Below are positions 62,020 through 64,000 of a stretch of DNA of 64,000 nt, piece by piece; the stretch's first letter is position 1, and every line of letters begins with the position of its first letter. The translations under genes were made by a program, and so were the position numbers. The notes beneath the pieces were generated by a model, which saw only the letters and a program-made list of their open reading frames with translations, was not told the DNA's origin and ran no database searches. This stretch comes from Alloacidobacterium dinghuense (lineage in GTDB: Bacteria > Acidobacteriota > Terriglobia > Terriglobales > Acidobacteriaceae): assembly GCF_014274465.1 (NCBI RefSeq), contig NZ_CP060394.1:1426001-1490000 (forward strand). The letters are read 5' to 3'.

Positions 62020-63165
62020 ATGCAGACCGGGCAAAAAACCTCGCGTGTCCTGATTTTTTCGCAACGCAACCTCACCAGCATTCAACCGTTCTTGTGCCCC
62101 CACGTCGAATTCGAAGATGTCATTGCGCAGGTCGATGACGTCGATATGCTGGCGCCGCGGTTCAACCCCAACACAAGGCGTCAGAGAATTGCGAAGCAGC
62201 TTGCTTACCATACGCCTCTCAGGTTGAACCCCGGTATTGAATCGACGTCGATTGGAGCCAAATACGATCTCTTTCTGGCTATTTGCGGCAACCCAACCGA
62301 TCTTCTTCGAGTTCACGCCGCCGGCGACTGGAGGTCGAAGTGTCGGATGGCAGTTTGCTTGATCGATGAGATGTGGGCGCGGCAGATCAACCACTACAAA
62401 AACTATATCCGCATGCTTGCCGAGTTCGACCTCGTGGTTCTTTACTACAGCATGAGCATCGAGCCCCTCAATCAACACATCGGGAATAAGGGCCTGTTCA
62501 TGCCACCTGGTGTAGACACCCTCCGCTTTTGCCCCTGGCCCGACCCGCCTCAGCGCGCAATTGATGTTTACAGCATAGGAAGGCGTTCGGCTGTCACCCA
62601 TCACGCGCTCCTTGGCATGGCAAAAGAAGAAGATATCTTCTACGTCCATGACAGTACTTCTGCCGACCGGGTTCTGGTTCCGACCGAGCACCGAGTGCTT
62701 TTCGCAAATCTCTTGAAGCGGAGCCGGTATTTCATCGTCAATCCTGGCTTGATCGATCAACCTGCTGCCCGTGGCAATCAGATAGAGATTGGCAACCGCT
62801 ATTTTGAAGGTGCTGCAGCCGGCGCCATCATGATCGGCGTACGGCCTAACAACGACGTCTTCGAAAAGGTCTTCAACTGGCCCGAGCCCATGATTGACCT
62901 TCCGTGGGATTCTTCAGCGGTCGCGGATGTGATCCGGGAATGCGACAGAGATTCTGAGCGCCAGGAAACGATCCGCCGCCGGAACGTGGAACAGGCACTC
63001 CTGCAGCATGACTGGCTGTACCGATGGGAAACCGTGCTCAACGCTTTGGGGATGGATCTTCTACCCAAGGCGCAAGCGCGCAAACAAAGACTTCATTCTC
63101 TCGCCGAGATGGTTAGGAAAGGCGTTTCATCTTACTCGGCTCCATATATTGTCGGGGCTAAGTGA
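62020..63165 (+). CDS. glycosyltransferase-like protein (CgeB-like)
   Basis: About 381 residues. The C-terminal half (FIVNPGLIDQPAARGNQIEIGNRYFEGAAAGAIMIG, with an E-G-A-A-A-G turn) looks like the sugar-nucleotide-binding half of CgeB-like/GT4-related proteins. The first half has a Rossmann-like start (RVLIFSQRNLTSI) and contains VDTLRFCPWPDPPQRAIDVYSIGRRS. ATG at 62020 follows GAGGAA. The function is likely glycosyl transfer in the same polysaccharide. Confidence 0.65.
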   Translation: MQTGQKTSRVLIFSQRNLTSIQPFLCPHVEFEDVIAQVDDVDMLAPRFNPNTRRQRIAKQLAYHTPLRLNPGIESTSIGAKYDLFLAICGNPTDLLRVHAAGDWRSKCRMAVCLIDEMWARQINHYKNYIRMLAEFDLVVLYYSMSIEPLNQHIGNKGLFMPPGVDTLRFCPWPDPPQRAIDVYSIGRRSAVTHHALLGMAKEEDIFYVHDSTSADRVLVPTEHRVLFANLLKRSRYFIVNPGLIDQPAARGNQIEIGNRYFEGAAAGAIMIGVRPNNDVFEKVFNWPEPMIDLPWDSSAVADVIRECDRDSERQETIRRRNVEQALLQHDWLYRWETVLNALGMDLLPKAQARKQRLHSLAEMVRKGVSSYSAPYIVGAK

Positions 63166-63252
63166 ATCGGCAGATAAAGCTCTCCTGTGATGGCGATCTT
63201 TCACCTACTGAACTGAATTTCTCTCGCTGGAAATAACGTCCTTCGGGTACTC

Positions 63253-64000
63253 ATGCAAACAAGTCGTACGTCATCGTCGTCCATGCCGGATATAGGGCGC
63301 AAATTGTTTGACTTCTATCTCAGACATCTCCGCCGCATTTGGCGATACACACCCAATTTCGTGCGCGTGCGTCGGGCCGGACGCATTTATGCGCGCTTTC
63401 TGGATAAGATGGTTCGCCGCAGTTCGGACCGCTCCCAGTCTTTCACCACATTTTTCCTGCGCAACCGCCCCGAGTTGGAGTTGCTGCAGATGCTGATCGC
63501 CGACAAGCCGACAGGGGCCGAGTTGAAGATCACTGTCCTCGCCTGCAGCAAGGGAGCTGAGGTTTACTCCATGGCCTGGGCCATTCGATCAGCGCGTCCA
63601 GACCTGCGAATCAGTCTTCAGGCCATCGACATTTCACCAGCGATCGTCGAGTTCGCAAAAAGAGGTGTATATTCGCTGCGAAAACCGCAGCCAACGGACT
63701 TGTCGAGTGATAGCTACGTCCGCCAGAATGGCCACGTCGACGCGATCCCCTCCAGCGATCCTAACCATTGGCTCTTCGAACATGTAAGCAATGAGGAAAT
63801 GGAAGGCATGTTCGATATCCGCGGCGATCAGGCGATTGTCAAGCCGTGGCTGCGCGAGGGCATTCAGTGGTTTTGCGGCGACGCGAATGATCCGAACCTC
63901 ATTGTAAGGCTTGGCGGGTCCCAGGAGATCGTCGTTGCCAATCGCTTCCTCTGCCATATGCGTCCTCCAGAGGCCATGAACTGCCTGCGCAACATCGGAC
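63253..64000 (+). CDS. CheR-like SAM-dependent methyltransferase (3' part beyond window edge)
   Basis: An ATG at 63253 opens a frame that stays open to the window edge, giving about 249 residues. The first 90 residues are helical and Arg-rich; they are followed by VLACSKGAEVYSMAWAI, very close to the CheR G-C-S-x-G-E-E-x-Y-S motif I, then LRISLQAIDISPAIVEFAKRGVYS and the ILFRNFL-like turn IVVANRFLCHM. CheR proteins methylate chemoreceptor glutamates, but no chemotaxis gene is nearby. Here a small-molecule or glycan methylation role fits the context better. The C-terminus lies outside the window. Confidence 0.75.
   Translation, partial: MQTSRTSSSSMPDIGRKLFDFYLRHLRRIWRYTPNFVRVRRAGRIYARFLDKMVRRSSDRSQSFTTFFLRNRPELELLQMLIADKPTGAELKITVLACSKGAEVYSMAWAIRSARPDLRISLQAIDISPAIVEFAKRGVYSLRKPQPTDLSSDSYVRQNGHVDAIPSSDPNHWLFEHVSNEEMEGMFDIRGDQAIVKPWLREGIQWFCGDANDPNLIVRLGGSQEIVVANRFLCHMRPPEAMNCLRNIG

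Noticed and set aside
1-64000. CRISPR array, insertion sequence or prophage
   Set aside because: No regularly spaced repeats, transposase or integrase reading frames were seen in the window.

Overview
The window looks like a chromosomal segment of an Acidobacteriota bacterium, most likely class Terriglobia. I infer this from the combination of a complete 13-gene nuo operon with a nuoCD fusion, tandem ASH (SPD-2/Hydin-like) repeat lipoproteins, and a very large exopolysaccharide locus with UpxY-type antiterminator, ExeA-like ATPase and cytoplasmic CpsD kinase. No 16S gene is present, so this remains inference.

Layout. 1-1579: the end of a secreted protein of unknown function (minus strand), a gene-poor stretch and a two-CBS-domain protein. 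1589-15980: nuoN to nuoA, all on the minus strand, with a good sigma-70-like promoter just upstream of nuoA. 16.0-20.6 kb: two tandem paralogous ASH-repeat lipoproteins, each preceded by about 0.5 kb of related non-coding DNA with conserved hairpins. 20.7-23.1 kb (minus): L-2-hydroxyglutarate oxidase and a LuxR-type regulator with a degenerate receiver. 23.8-32.9 kb: the regulation, export and priming half of the polysaccharide locus (UpxY, a bEBP-like regulator with a changed GAFTGA loop, Wza-like export protein, outer-membrane barrel, Wzz, ExeA-like ATPase, CpsD, priming sugar transferase). 33.0-48.0 kb: sugar-nucleotide and assembly genes (WbpB/D/E-like trio, glycosyltransferases, ChbG-like deacetylase, FemAB-like transferase, asparagine-synthase homologue, membrane acyltransferase, Wzy-like ligase/polymerase, Wzx). 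48.1-50.2 kb (minus): a secreted beta-helix protein. 50.5-64 kb: GDP-mannose dehydrogenase (AlgD-like), an alpha-toroid protein, an FkbH-ACP-acyltransferase module, a deacetylase-like protein, a GT4, a flavoprotein, an ATP-grasp ligase, an RmlC-like epimerase, a CgeB-like protein and a CheR-like methyltransferase cut by the window edge.

How it fits together. The genes can build a Wzx/Wzy-type acidic heteropolysaccharide from a lipid-linked primer, flip and polymerise it, and export it through Wzz, the Wza-like protein and the barrel. The GDP-mannose dehydrogenase and Wbp-like enzymes point to uronic and amino-uronic acids. The FkbH-ACP-hexapeptide module suggests a glyceryl- or related acyl decoration, and the ATP-grasp and asparagine-synthase homologues suggest amide or amino-acid decoration.

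The most striking element is at 38765-38853: a class II tRNA(Ser)-like gene with encoded CCA, long variable arm and G73, in which the anticodon arm has become a 7-bp stem closed by a TTCG tetraloop. It therefore seems to have no anticodon. It lies about 100 bp upstream of a FemAB-fold transferase gene, a family that includes aminoacyl-tRNA-dependent transferases, and that gene overlaps an asparagine-synthase homologue without its glutaminase cysteine. Because seryl-tRNA synthetase does not read the anticodon, I propose a non-decoding seryl-tRNA that feeds amino-acid decoration of the polysaccharide. This is a hypothesis.
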